The notes under the pieces are model-generated. The model saw only the letters and a list, made by a program, of their open reading frames with translations. It had not been told where the DNA came from and did no database searches. Below, piece after piece: positions 1 to 7,473 of a stretch of 8,330 bases of DNA (position 1 is the first letter of the stretch; each line of letters starts with the position of its first letter). Position numbers and translations under genes: made by a program. This stretch comes from Pseudomonadota bacterium (GTDB taxonomy: Bacteria > Pseudomonadota > Alphaproteobacteria > Rhodospirillales > 2-02-FULL-58-16), in the NCBI GenBank assembly GCA_022560215.1, contig JADFTO010000121.1, positions 1 to 8,330 on the forward strand, in the 5' to 3' direction.

Positions 1-110
1 GTGAGTCCGGATGCCCGCTTTGGCCGTAAGCGGTTTCCGCACTTTGGCACGGACCCACCCACGTTCGCGCCGGTCTTGCCCCGTCCGTGCGTTTGCGCCT
101 ACCTTCCAGC
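1..110 (+). other. Leader upstream of the oxoprolinase gene; no gene supported
   Basis: No Shine-Dalgarno sequence precedes the ATG at 111. Frame 1 stays open from the window edge to a TGA at 112-114, so it would overlap the oxoprolinase ATG in an ATGA arrangement typical of translational coupling. However, the 37 codons give a Pro/Arg/Phe-rich peptide I do not recognise, and its third-position G/C is lower than in the real genes here. It could be the C-terminus of an upstream gene cut by the window, or simply leader DNA. I found no convincing -35/-10 pair. Confidence 0.25.
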
Positions 111-3100
111 ATGACCGTATCCGACAAATGGCAGTTCTGGATCGACCGTGGCGGCACCTTCACAGATGTGGTGGCGCGGCGAGGCGACGGCACCCTGATC
201 ACCCGCAAGCTGTTGTCGGAGAACCCGGAACGCTACCCGGACGCGGCGCTGGCCGGGATTCGTGAAATCCTGGGTGTGGATGGCGCCGACCCCATCCCCC
301 ACGGCGAAATCGAAGCGGTGAAGATGGGCACCACCGTCGCCACCAACGCCTTGCTTGAGCGCAAGGGCGAACCCGTGGTCCTGGTCATCACCAAGGGCTT
401 CGGCGACGCGCTCCGTATCGCCTATCAAAACCGGCCGCACCTGTTCGACCGCCATATCATCTTGCCGGAACAGCTCTACCTCCGGGTGGTGGAGGTCGCG
501 GAGCGCATCTCGGCCACCGGCGGGGAGCTGATCCCGCTCGATCTCAAAGGCGCCCGAGGTGGCCTCCAGGCGGCGTTCGATGCGGGCATCCGCGCCTGCG
601 CCATCGTCTTCATGCATGCCTATCGCGAGCCCGGCCACGAGCAAGCGGTGGCGCGCCTCGCCCGGGAGGTGGGCTTCAGCCAGATCTCGGTCTCCCACCA
701 GGTGAGTCCCTTGATGAAACTGGTCAGCCGCGGCGACACCACCGTGGCGGACGCTTATCTTTCCCCCATCATCGGGCGCTACGTCGACGGCATGGCGAAG
801 GAACTGGGGCGGACCCGACTCATGTTCATGCGCTCAAATGGCGGGCTCACCGACGCCAGGCTCTTCCAGGGAAAGGACAGCATCCTGTCGGGACCCGCGG
901 GCGGCGTGGTCGGCATGGTCGAAACCGCAAAAAGGTGCGGTTTCGGCAAGGTCATCGGGTTCGACATGGGGGGCACGTCCACCGATGTCTCCCATTACGA
1001 CGGCGCCTTCGAGCGCACCCTCGAAACCCAGGTGGCGGGGGTCCGCCTGCGGGCGCCCATGATGCGCATCCACACGGTGGCCGCCGGCGGGGGATCCATT
1101 CTCAACTTCGACGGCTCCCGCTACCGGGTGGGGCCGAAATCCGCCGGCGCCGACCCCGGCCCCGCCTGCTACCGGCGCGGAGGTCCGCTCACCGTGACCG
1201 ATTGCAACGTCATGCTGGGCAGGATCCAGCCGCGCTATTTCCCCCACGTCTTCGGCAAGGACGCCAACCAGTCCCTGGACGAGCATGTGGTGCGCGACCT
1301 CTTCGATGGCCTGGCCCGCCGCATCGATGACGAGACGGGCGACACCCGCACCCCCGAACAGGTGGCGGAAGGCTTCCTCAAGATTGCCGTGGAAAACATG
1401 GCCAACGCGATCAAGAAAATCTCCGTCCAGCGCGGATACGACATCACCGAATATACCCTAAACTGCTTCGGCGGCGCCGGCGGACAGCACGCCTGCCGGG
1501 TGGCCGACGCGCTCGCCATGAGCCGCGTCTTCATCCACCCCCTGGCCGGCGTCCTGTCCGCGTACGGAATGGGCCTCGCGGACAGGCGGGCCATGCGCGA
1601 ACGCACCGTCGAGGCCCCCCTGGAAGCGGGCGTTACCGGTGAACTGGCCGGCCATCTGGACGGGCTTGAAGAAGACGCCCGCGCCGAACTGCGCGACCAG
1701 GGAGTCGATGAGGAAAACATCACCGTGCTGAGGAAGGTCCACCTGCGCTATGACGGAACCGACACCGCCCTGATCGTCGACCTGGCCGACCGCGCCCGCA
1801 TGGTGGCCGACTTCGAGGCCGCCCATAAGCGGCGGTTCGGCTTTCTCATGGAGGAGCGCGGCCACGTGGCCGAGGCCGTTTCGGTGGAGGCGGTGTGCCC
1901 CACCGACGCCTTCGAGGACAAGGAAATCAAACCCATACCCGGCGTCGCGGGACTGAAGCCCCTGGCCACGGTGTTCATGGTTTCCGGCGCCAAGAGATCG
2001 AGAACCCCCCTCTATAACCGCGAGGCCCTGTTGCCCGGCGATGTTATCGAGGGCCCCGCGATCATCGTCGAGGCCAACGCGACCACCGTGGTGGAAGCCG
2101 GCTGGCGCGCGGAAATGGACCGCTTCGGGCCCCTGATCCTGACCCGCGTCCGGCCCCGGCCCGCGCTCCGGGCGGTGGGCACGGACGCCGACCCGGTGAT
2201 GCTGGAAATCTTCAACAACCTGTTCATGTCCATCGCCGAACAGATGGGGGCGATCCTGGCCAACACCGCCCATTCCGTGAACATCAAGGAACGCCTGGAT
2301 TTCTCCTGCGCCGTGTTCGACGTGGGCGGCAATCTGGTCGCCAACGCGCCCCACATTCCCGTGCATCTGGGGTCCATGGGGGAAAGCGTGCAGACGGTGA
2401 TCAGGGAAAACCGGGACGCCATCAAGCCGGGAAACGTCTACGCCCTCAACGCGCCCTACAACGGCGGCACCCATCTGCCCGACATCACGGTCATCACCCC
2501 CGTTTTCGACGACTCGGGCGGCGACATTCTGTTTTTCATCGCCTCGCGCGGCCATCATGCCGACATCGGCGGCATCACCCCCGGTTCCATGCCGCCGGAC
2601 AGCTCGACGGTTATGGAAGAAGGGGTCCTGATCGACAATTTCCTCCTGGTCGAGGAGGGACGCCTGCGCGAGTCCGAGCTCCTGGACCTGTTGGGGTCCG
2701 GGCCCTGGCCGGCGCGCAACACCGGCCAGAACCTGGCCGACCTGAGCGCCCAGATCGCCGCCAACGAAAAGGGCATCAGGGAACTCCGCAAGATGATCGG
2801 CCACTTCGGATTGGACGTGGTGCGGGCCTACATGGGACACGTCCAGGACAACGCCGAGGAATCCGTGCGCCGGGTCCTTGACGTGCTGGTGGAAGGCGAC
2901 TCATCTTGCGAGATGGACGACGGCAGCGTCATCAAGGTTGCCATCACGATCGACAGGGAAGCCCGCCAGGCCACCATCGACTTCACCGGCACCTCCAAAC
3001 AGCTGAAAACCAACTTCAACGCCCCCTTCTCCGTCACCCGGGCGGCGGTGCTTTACGTATTCCGCACCCTCGTCGACGACGACATTCCCCTCAACTCGGG

Positions 3101-3737
3101 CTGTCTCAAGCCCCTCCGCATCATCACGCCCGAGGGCTGCATGCTCAATCCCACATTCCCGGCCGCGGTGGTGGCGGGAAACGTGGAAACCTCGCAAGCG
3201 GTGGTCGATGTCCTTTACGGCGCCCTCGGCGTGATGGCGGCAAGCCAGGGAACCATGAACAACTTCACCTTCGGAAACGACGAATATCAATACTACGAGA
3301 CCCTGTGCGGTGGTTCCGGCGCCGGGCGGGACTTCGACGGAACCGACGCCGTGCACACCCACATGACCAACACCCGCCTGACCGATCCGGAAGTCCTGGA
3401 ATGGCGCTATCCCGTGCGGGTGGAGGAATTCTCCATTCGCAAGGAGAGCGGCGGGAAAGGCCGCCGCAAGGGGGGCGACGGCGTCGTCCGCCGCATCCGT
3501 TTCCTCGAGCCGATGACGGCGTCGATCCTGTCGAGCCACCGGCGCGTTCCCCCCCGCGGCATGAACGGCGGCAAGCCCGGGTCGCCGGGAAGAAACGCCG
3601 TCGAACGCAAGGACGGACTGGTCGAGGAACTGGGCGGCACCGACAAGACCACGATGCAGGCAGGCGACGTCTTCGTCATCGAGACTCCCGGCGGCGGCGG
3701 ATACGGCAGGGCGAAAAAATCCCGGAAAGGAGCGTAG
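111..3737 (+). CDS. Fused hydantoinase A/B family enzyme, probable ATP-dependent 5-oxoprolinase
   Basis: The 1208-residue product has the full two-half architecture of 5-oxoprolinases. The HyuA-like half (about residues 5-690) carries the actin/ASKHA-type phosphate motifs DRGGTFTD (12-19) and FDMGGTSTD (284-292), plus GTTVATNALLERKG, an AAGGGSI loop and AGADPGPACY. The HyuB-like half (about 694-1195) carries LDFSCAVFD (from D730 on), LNAPYNGGTHLPD (779-791), RGHHADIGG (from R813), a GNVETSQ segment and a terminal ETPGGGGYG. D730, H788 and H815/H816 lie in conserved motifs likely to bind metal (inference). Known family members hydrolyse 5-oxoproline to glutamate with ATP, but relatives act on hydantoins, caprolactam or carboxylate ketones, so the substrate is not certain. 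Fused genes of about 1200 codons are most often 5-oxoprolinases. An in-frame GTG at 87 is possible, but ATG 111 puts the N-terminus right before the first ATP motif as usual. The protein is cytosolic. The gene appears intact and is the only metabolic gene of its pathway in view. Confidence 0.93.
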   Translation: MTVSDKWQFWIDRGGTFTDVVARRGDGTLITRKLLSENPERYPDAALAGIREILGVDGADPIPHGEIEAVKMGTTVATNALLERKGEPVVLVITKGFGDALRIAYQNRPHLFDRHIILPEQLYLRVVEVAERISATGGELIPLDLKGARGGLQAAFDAGIRACAIVFMHAYREPGHEQAVARLAREVGFSQISVSHQVSPLMKLVSRGDTTVADAYLSPIIGRYVDGMAKELGRTRLMFMRSNGGLTDARLFQGKDSILSGPAGGVVGMVETAKRCGFGKVIGFDMGGTSTDVSHYDGAFERTLETQVAGVRLRAPMMRIHTVAAGGGSILNFDGSRYRVGPKSAGADPGPACYRRGGPLTVTDCNVMLGRIQPRYFPHVFGKDANQSLDEHVVRDLFDGLARRIDDETGDTRTPEQVAEGFLKIAVENMANAIKKISVQRGYDITEYTLNCFGGAGGQHACRVADALAMSRVFIHPLAGVLSAYGMGLADRRAMRERTVEAPLEAGVTGELAGHLDGLEEDARAELRDQGVDEENITVLRKVHLRYDGTDTALIVDLADRARMVADFEAAHKRRFGFLMEERGHVAEAVSVEAVCPTDAFEDKEIKPIPGVAGLKPLATVFMVSGAKRSRTPLYNREALLPGDVIEGPAIIVEANATTVVEAGWRAEMDRFGPLILTRVRPRPALRAVGTDADPVMLEIFNNLFMSIAEQMGAILANTAHSVNIKERLDFSCAVFDVGGNLVANAPHIPVHLGSMGESVQTVIRENRDAIKPGNVYALNAPYNGGTHLPDITVITPVFDDSGGDILFFIASRGHHADIGGITPGSMPPDSSTVMEEGVLIDNFLLVEEGRLRESELLDLLGSGPWPARNTGQNLADLSAQIAANEKGIRELRKMIGHFGLDVVRAYMGHVQDNAEESVRRVLDVLVEGDSSCEMDDGSVIKVAITIDREARQATIDFTGTSKQLKTNFNAPFSVTRAAVLYVFRTLVDDDIPLNSGCLKPLRIITPEGCMLNPTFPAAVVAGNVETSQAVVDVLYGALGVMAASQGTMNNFTFGNDEYQYYETLCGGSGAGRDFDGTDAVHTHMTNTRLTDPEVLEWRYPVRVEEFSIRKESGGKGRRKGGDGVVRRIRFLEPMTASILSSHRRVPPRGMNGGKPGSPGRNAVERKDGLVEELGGTDKTTMQAGDVFVIETPGGGGYGRAKKSRKGA

Positions 3738-3740
3738 CCG

Positions 3741-3760
3741 GGACAACACTGGCGCTGTCC
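3741..3760 (+). terminator. Weak hairpin just after the oxoprolinase stop
   Basis: GGACA (3741-3745) pairs with TGTCC (3756-3760) around a 10-nt loop, only 3 nt past the stop codon. The stem is short and is followed by TATAATAT rather than a T-run, so it is a poor intrinsic terminator. It may reduce read-through into the tolC-like gene or may be chance. Confidence 0.2.
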
Positions 3761-3767
3761 TATAATA

Positions 3768-3789
3768 TCGGTAAATATTCGGTTAATAC
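3768..3789 (+). repeat. 11-bp tandem direct repeat in the AT-rich promoter region
   Basis: TCGGTAAATAT (3768-3778) is immediately followed by TCGGTTAATAC (3779-3789), matching at 9 of 11 positions. Two head-to-tail 11-bp units are the site geometry used by OmpR/PhoB-type response regulators. The pair lies about 90 bp upstream of the predicted transcription start of the TolC-like gene, a plausible place for an activator or repressor. The repeat is visible in the sequence; the regulator type is inference, and AT-rich DNA gives such repeats by chance. Confidence 0.35.
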
Positions 3790-3835
3790 TTCCATTGTAG
3801 AGATATATTCACATATAATTCTTCACGACGTTTGT

Positions 3836-3864
3836 TTGACGCCTGATTGGAGTGCGTTTATACT
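3836..3864 (+). promoter_or_regulatory. Sigma-70-type promoter for the TolC-like gene
   Basis: TTGACG (3836-3841) and TATACT (3859-3864) are separated by exactly 17 bp, and each hexamer matches the consensus at 5 of 6 positions. Transcription would begin near 3871, giving a leader of about 40 nt that includes the GGAGG ribosome-binding site at 3900-3904. The promoter rules out the in-frame upstream start at 3852, which lies inside it. A perfect TATAAT also occurs at 3761-3766, but its best upstream partner (GGGACA, 15-bp spacing) is poor. Confidence 0.7.
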
Positions 3865-3911
3865 CGCATGAGCTCGTCAAAGGACGCCCCCTGGCTTGCG
3901 GAGGTCATTTC

Positions 3912-5228
3912 ATGAGCACTGCCCGCACCTCGGCCGTGATGGCGGTGGCCCTCTGTATCGCCGGCGCGGTCCCCGCCTTCGCCCAGACCCTGGAGGAGGA
4001 GCTGGCCAGGCTGCTCGTGGAGCATCCGCAGATCAGGGCGGCCCAAAAGGGGATCGAATCCACCCGCCTGGAAATTGAGAAGTCGAAGGCCGGGTACTAC
4101 CCGACGGTGACGGTCGAGGCCGATTACGGCGCCGAGGTCATCGACAACCCGGCCGAGCGCGCCCTTCGGGCCAGGATAGGCGGCGGTCCCTCGTCACGCA
4201 CGCCGTCGACGGCCCACCTGACGATCACCCAGAACCTGTACGACGGCAGCGCCACCGACTCCGCGGTCAGAACGGCGCGCCTGAACACGGCAGTGTCGGA
4301 AATCACGGCCCAATCAACCCGCCAGAACCTCATTTTCGAGGGGACGGCCGCCTACATCGACGTCCTGCGTCAGAAGCGGCTCATATCCCTCTCCCTCGTC
4401 AACGAACGCAACATCCAGCGCCAGCTCAACCTGGAGGACGAACGGGTGCAGCGGGGCGCCGGCATCACCGTCGACGTGCTGCAGGCGAAATCCCGGCTGC
4501 AACTGTCCAAGGAACGCCGGGTCACCTTCGAGGGGGCGCTGGTGGACGCCATAAGCCGCTACGCCCAGACTTTCAACCACGCCCCCGACATCGACGCCAT
4601 GGTCGATCCGGTCCAGCCGGTGGAACTGATACCCAGCAAACTTGAAACGGCCATCGACATCGCCATCGAGGAAAACCCCGCCCTCGTCAACAGCGCCGCC
4701 ACCATCGAGGTGGCCAGGGAAAGACGGCGCGCGGTAAAGGCGGAATACTTTCCGACCATGGACCTGGTCGGTTCCTGGAACTACGAAAAGCATAAGGGCG
4801 CCGTCGTCGGCACCCGGCGCGATTATTCCCTCCTGCTTTCGGGGACCTGGGACCTGTTTACCGGATTTACGACCCAGGCCAGCTTGGCCCAGGCGACCTT
4901 CGACTACCGCGCCAGCAAGGACAACCACGATTTCGTCTTCCGCAAGGTGGTGGAGCAGACGAAGCTGGCCTGGCAGGCGCTGATCACCATCCGCAGTCGC
5001 CTCGAGCTTCTCGAGAACGCCGTCAATATCGCTTCGGAAGTCTTCGAGTCCCGGAAAAAGCTGCGTGCCGCCGGCAAGGAAACCGTCATCAACGTGCTGG
5101 ACGCGGAAAACGAGGTCAACAACACCCAAATCAATTTCACGTCGGCCGCCTACGACGAAAAAGTCGCCATTTATCAACTTCTTCTGGCCATGGGGCGGCT
5201 CAACGCCCGGTCCATGAACCTGGAATAG
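3912..5228 (+). CDS. TolC-family outer-membrane channel protein
   Basis: The 438-residue precursor begins with a Sec signal peptide (hydrophobic stretch, then AFA before QTLEEE, cleavage near residue 25). The start at ATG 3912 is set by GGAGG at 3900-3904, 7 nt upstream. The mature part shows the two-fold internal repeat of outer-membrane efflux proteins: YYPTVTVEADY (from 62) against YFPTMDLVGSW (from 279), the beta-strand segments TITQNLYDG and SGTWDLFTGF, and the helical-hairpin segments GAGITVDVLQAKS (from 182) against GKETVINVLDAEN (from 388). Family members form trimeric beta-barrels with a long periplasmic alpha-helical tunnel serving type I secretion or RND/ABC efflux. The length is close to that of TolC itself without its C-terminal tail. 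No ABC transporter or membrane-fusion protein lies nearby, so the inner-membrane partner is encoded elsewhere. A protease gene follows on the same strand after 118 nt. I cannot decide between secretion and drug efflux. Confidence 0.93.
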   Translation: MSTARTSAVMAVALCIAGAVPAFAQTLEEELARLLVEHPQIRAAQKGIESTRLEIEKSKAGYYPTVTVEADYGAEVIDNPAERALRARIGGGPSSRTPSTAHLTITQNLYDGSATDSAVRTARLNTAVSEITAQSTRQNLIFEGTAAYIDVLRQKRLISLSLVNERNIQRQLNLEDERVQRGAGITVDVLQAKSRLQLSKERRVTFEGALVDAISRYAQTFNHAPDIDAMVDPVQPVELIPSKLETAIDIAIEENPALVNSAATIEVARERRRAVKAEYFPTMDLVGSWNYEKHKGAVVGTRRDYSLLLSGTWDLFTGFTTQASLAQATFDYRASKDNHDFVFRKVVEQTKLAWQALITIRSRLELLENAVNIASEVFESRKKLRAAGKETVINVLDAENEVNNTQINFTSAAYDEKVAIYQLLLAMGRLNARSMNLE

Positions 5229-5287
5229 GCCCGGCGCGGGCGATAGCCTTCAGTGTCCGGTTGCGAATTCCGCGACGAGGAGTAAGT

Positions 5288-5293
5288 TATAAA
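5288..5293 (+). promoter_or_regulatory. Possible -10 element upstream of the protease gene
   Basis: TATAAA stands out in the GC-rich 118-bp spacer and matches the -10 consensus at 5 of 6 positions. TTGCGA at 5261-5266 is the only -35-like hexamer nearby, but the spacer is 21 bp, too long for a standard promoter. Transcription may instead run through from the TolC-like gene. The small GC hairpin GCCCG/CGGGC (5229-5241) has no T-run and is unlikely to stop it fully. Confidence 0.25.
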
Positions 5294-5346
5294 AGGGGGT
5301 GCGATGCGCATCCCGGCGTCGCCTGGAAGCGGAAAAGACCCAAGCC

Positions 5347-6591
5347 ATGCGTTTATCGGCACTCGTTGTCTCCTTGGCCCTTGGCGTCCTGTTGATCCCC
5401 GCCGGGCCGTCCCTGGCCGGGGAATCGAAAATCCTCGAATATGACGCCCAAGGCCGCGTCAAGGGGATCAAGCGGGTCGAAACCAAGGACGGCAGGCAAG
5501 ATTACGGATTCCGGAAATTCGATCCGGAAAACAGCTTCGAGGAAGGGGAGCTCATCGTCATCAATCCGCCCAGGAACTTCCTGGGCACCATCCGGCTCAT
5601 GGGTTTTTCCCTCATGGAACGGGTGCGGCTGACGGAACTGAACCTGGAGGTCCAGCGCCTCCGCATCCCGGCGGGCATGAATGTTCCGAGGGCGAGGACG
5701 CTCTTGCGCGGACGCTTTCCCGGGCTTTCCATCGACGCCAATCACGTCTTCGATCCCTCGGCGGGCGTATCGGAAAAGAGCGTCGCCCGCAATGCCATCG
5801 GCTGGCGCAAGGCGACTCCTAATTGCGGCGCCGGGGTCAAGCTCGGCATGGTGGACGCGGGCGTCGACCTCGAGCACCCGGCCCTCAAGGGCCAGAAGAT
5901 CGTCTTCCGCTCCTTCCACAAGAAGGGCCGCAAGCCCGGCCCGAACGTTCACGGCACGGCGGTCGCGGCCATGCTGGTCGGCAAGCCCGAATGGGGCGGG
6001 CTGCTGCCCGGGGCCGAGCTCATGGCCGCCAACATGTTCGAGATCAACGAGTCGGGCCGCAAGGTCGGGAACGCCGTGGCCTTCCTGAAGGCCATCAACT
6101 GGATGGCCAAGGAGAAGGTCCACGTGGTCAACCTGAGCGTCGCCGGGGCCGACAACAAGGTCCTGCGCCGCGTCTTCAAGAGCGCGCAGAAGAAGGGGCT
6201 CGTCATGGTCGCCGCCGCGGGCAACTGGGGAAGGGGATCAAAACCCGCCTACCCCGCCGCCTACAAGGACGTGGTGGCGGTCACCGCTTTCGGCAGGGAG
6301 AAACTGGTTTACGCCCGTGCCAACAGGGGATCCTACATCGACTTCGCCGCCCCCGGCGTGCGCATCTACACCGCGGTCCCTGGCGGCGGCGGGCGCTTCC
6401 AGAGCGGAACCTCCTTCGCCACGCCTTATCTCTCCGCCCTCATCGGCTTGGAGGTCGCGCACAGGGGGAAAAAGAAATCGAGCGTCCTGCGCAGGATATT
6501 CCGTAAAAACACGACCGACATGGGGGCGCCGGGCAAGGACAAGGTCTTCGGGTGGGGGTTCGTGAACCTGCAGCCGAGATGCCCCGGCTAA
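5347..6591 (+). CDS. Secreted subtilisin-like serine protease (S8 family)
   Basis: The 414-residue preproenzyme has a Sec signal peptide (MRLSALVVSLALGVLLIP, cleavage near A24/G25), a prodomain of about 125 residues and a compact catalytic domain from about residue 158. The triad is complete: Asp170 in MVDAGVD, His202 in NVHGTAVAAM and Ser356 in SGTSFATPY. Asn293 of AAAGN is the oxyanion-hole residue. Asp-His and His-Asn spacings (32 and 91) equal those of classical subtilisin, so I expect an active endopeptidase in the periplasm or outside the cell. The prodomain stretch LNLEVQRLRIPAGMNV followed by LLRGRFP looks like those of other proteobacterial S8 proteases, from memory. The only two cysteines, C160 and C412, bracket the catalytic domain. 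ATG 5347 is preferred because it starts the signal peptide directly, although its ribosome site (GGAAAAG, 5331-5337) is weak. The in-frame GTG at 5299 would add an Arg-rich extension. The gene probably shares transcription with the TolC-like gene. Confidence 0.92.
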   Translation: MRLSALVVSLALGVLLIPAGPSLAGESKILEYDAQGRVKGIKRVETKDGRQDYGFRKFDPENSFEEGELIVINPPRNFLGTIRLMGFSLMERVRLTELNLEVQRLRIPAGMNVPRARTLLRGRFPGLSIDANHVFDPSAGVSEKSVARNAIGWRKATPNCGAGVKLGMVDAGVDLEHPALKGQKIVFRSFHKKGRKPGPNVHGTAVAAMLVGKPEWGGLLPGAELMAANMFEINESGRKVGNAVAFLKAINWMAKEKVHVVNLSVAGADNKVLRRVFKSAQKKGLVMVAAAGNWGRGSKPAYPAAYKDVVAVTAFGREKLVYARANRGSYIDFAAPGVRIYTAVPGGGGRFQSGTSFATPYLSALIGLEVAHRGKKKSSVLRRIFRKNTTDMGAPGKDKVFGWGFVNLQPRCPG

Positions 6592-6645
6592 TCGCGGTGA
6601 AATCGCCCCGAACGCCGCCGCCCTAACCGTCCGGTCAATGCCTGG

Positions 6646-6661
6646 CGGGATGATAATCCCG
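6646..6661. terminator. Small hairpin between convergent genes
   Basis: CGGGAT (6646-6651) and ATCCCG (6656-6661) form a 6-bp stem with a GATA loop, lying between the stop codons of the protease gene and the converging minus-strand gene. The position suits a bidirectional transcription stop, but neither side has a T-run and the stem is short. The rest of 6592-6687 holds nothing I recognise. Confidence 0.3.
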
Positions 6662-6677
6662 GCTTCGCGTGGCGTGG

Positions 6678-6695
6678 TTGGCCTGGATCAACTCC
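6678..6695. repeat. Near-copy of the FNR-like box at the 3' end of the minus-strand gene
   Basis: TTGGCCTGGATCAACTCC matches 16 of 18 positions of the sequence at 7553-7570, in the same orientation. It overlaps the stop codon of the gene at 6688-7473, so the two copies bracket that gene about 875 bp apart. One half-site (TCAA) is intact, but the other is TTGG instead of TTGA, so FNR-type binding would be weak. Chance is not excluded. Confidence 0.4.
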
Positions 6696-7473
6696 GCGAC
6701 ACCATCAACGCCTTGTTCACCCGCTCGATCTGTTTTTCCACCGATATGTCCAGGATCGAGGTCAATTCCAGCTCGCGGTCCTCGAAGACGTCCCTGTCCT
6801 GGTAGCGTTTCCGCCAGTCCGCCACCACCTTGTCCCGCTCGCGCACCAGCTCTTCGATTTCGGGACGGAACAGGCGCACCATGTTGGTGATCCAGATATT
6901 GACCGGCCAGGACGGTTGCGCCATGTCCATCATGAAGCGGTCCAGCATGGCGATCACGTCCTCGGCCCCGTACCAGTTGTCGGCGGCAACCCAGCGGTTG
7001 GTGGTGAACAGGCAGATGGGATATCCGGCGCGGTTCATGGAAATGGCGATCAGATGACTGAGGGTGTCGTCCCGCTCCTTCATGAAGGTGGCCTCGGACT
7101 GTTCTATCGGCGTCAGCCCCTTGGGCATGCCCTTTTGGCGCAGGAAAGTGTGAAAGTGGCCGTGCTCATCGTCCCGATGGGAGTGGTAGTAGTACTGGGA
7201 ATGGGTCTCGGGGTCGTGGACGTCGCCCGTCGGGTAGTGATCGTACTCATAGAAGGTGCCCTGCCCGCGGAGCACCTCGGCGACCACGTTGGTATCGCTC
7301 TTGGCGAGCACGCGGTAGCATTCGAGGACCCGTTCCCCGGCCGCGGCCATCGTCTCGAGCTCGCCGACCGGAAAATCCTTCAGTTTGACCATGCGCCCCA
7401 CCCTACGTCCGTTTTGTGGGGCCGCAGGGGCGTTGCCGCCATCCGCCGATCCCACGGTTGTTTCAATGACCAT
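6688..7473 (-). CDS. Conserved protein of unknown function with a histidine cluster (DUF6969-like)
   Basis: The 261-residue product has no signal peptide or membrane segment, so it is probably cytosolic. The first 27 residues are low-complexity (Gly/Ala/Pro/Asn). The core begins at MVKLKDFPVG (residue 28). Residues 79-108 hold eight histidines (H79, H86, H91, H97, H99, H104, H106, H108) among Tyr, Asp and Glu, including YYYHSHRDDEHGHFH, which suggests a metal site (inference). The middle is rich in Trp and Met (NRWVAADNWYG, MLDRFMMDM), and the C-terminus (about 205-258) is charged and helical. From memory it resembles proteins labelled DUF6969 in alphaproteobacteria, for which I know no function. 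The start at 7473 has AAAGGAG only 3 nt upstream, a strong but close ribosome site. M28 (7392) is the alternative, with a poorer GGTGGGG. The gene stands alone, converges on the protease gene, and has a FNR-like box about 86 bp upstream of its start. Confidence 0.85.
   Translation of the reverse strand: MVIETTVGSADGGNAPAAPQNGRRVGRMVKLKDFPVGELETMAAAGERVLECYRVLAKSDTNVVAEVLRGQGTFYEYDHYPTGDVHDPETHSQYYYHSHRDDEHGHFHTFLRQKGMPKGLTPIEQSEATFMKERDDTLSHLIAISMNRAGYPICLFTTNRWVAADNWYGAEDVIAMLDRFMMDMAQPSWPVNIWITNMVRLFRPEIEELVRERDKVVADWRKRYQDRDVFEDRELELTSILDISVEKQIERVNKALMVSRS

Noticed and set aside
45..80. Sigma-54-like TGGCACG at 45-51 upstream of the oxoprolinase gene
   Set aside because: The -12 element would need TTGC around 56-59, where the sequence is CACC. 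The TTGCC at 76-80 is too far away.
1458..2840. Long minus-strand open frame (460 codons) opposite the oxoprolinase gene
   Set aside because: Its translation is His/Gly/Val/Asp-rich with no recognisable motif, and it lies fully opposite a well-supported gene. High GC content produces such antisense frames.
2901..3749. Minus-strand open frame (282 codons) opposite the oxoprolinase 3' end
   Set aside because: Low-complexity translation with no domain; a shadow of the sense gene's codon bias.
4314..5177. Minus-strand open frame (287 codons) opposite the TolC-like gene
   Set aside because: Same Gly/Asp/Val/His-rich antisense pattern; the sense frame has a signal peptide, promoter, ribosome site and family repeats.
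5229..5241. GCCCG/CGGGC hairpin after the TolC-like gene as a terminator
   Set aside because: Only a 5-bp stem with a 3-nt loop and no T-run; not a credible intrinsic terminator.
5304..5444. Small open frame (46 codons) with AGGGGG just upstream, overlapping the start of the protease gene
   Set aside because: It could be a leader peptide, but it runs out of frame inside the protease gene, its peptide is unremarkable, and the SD spacing is short (about 4 nt). Not enough to call.
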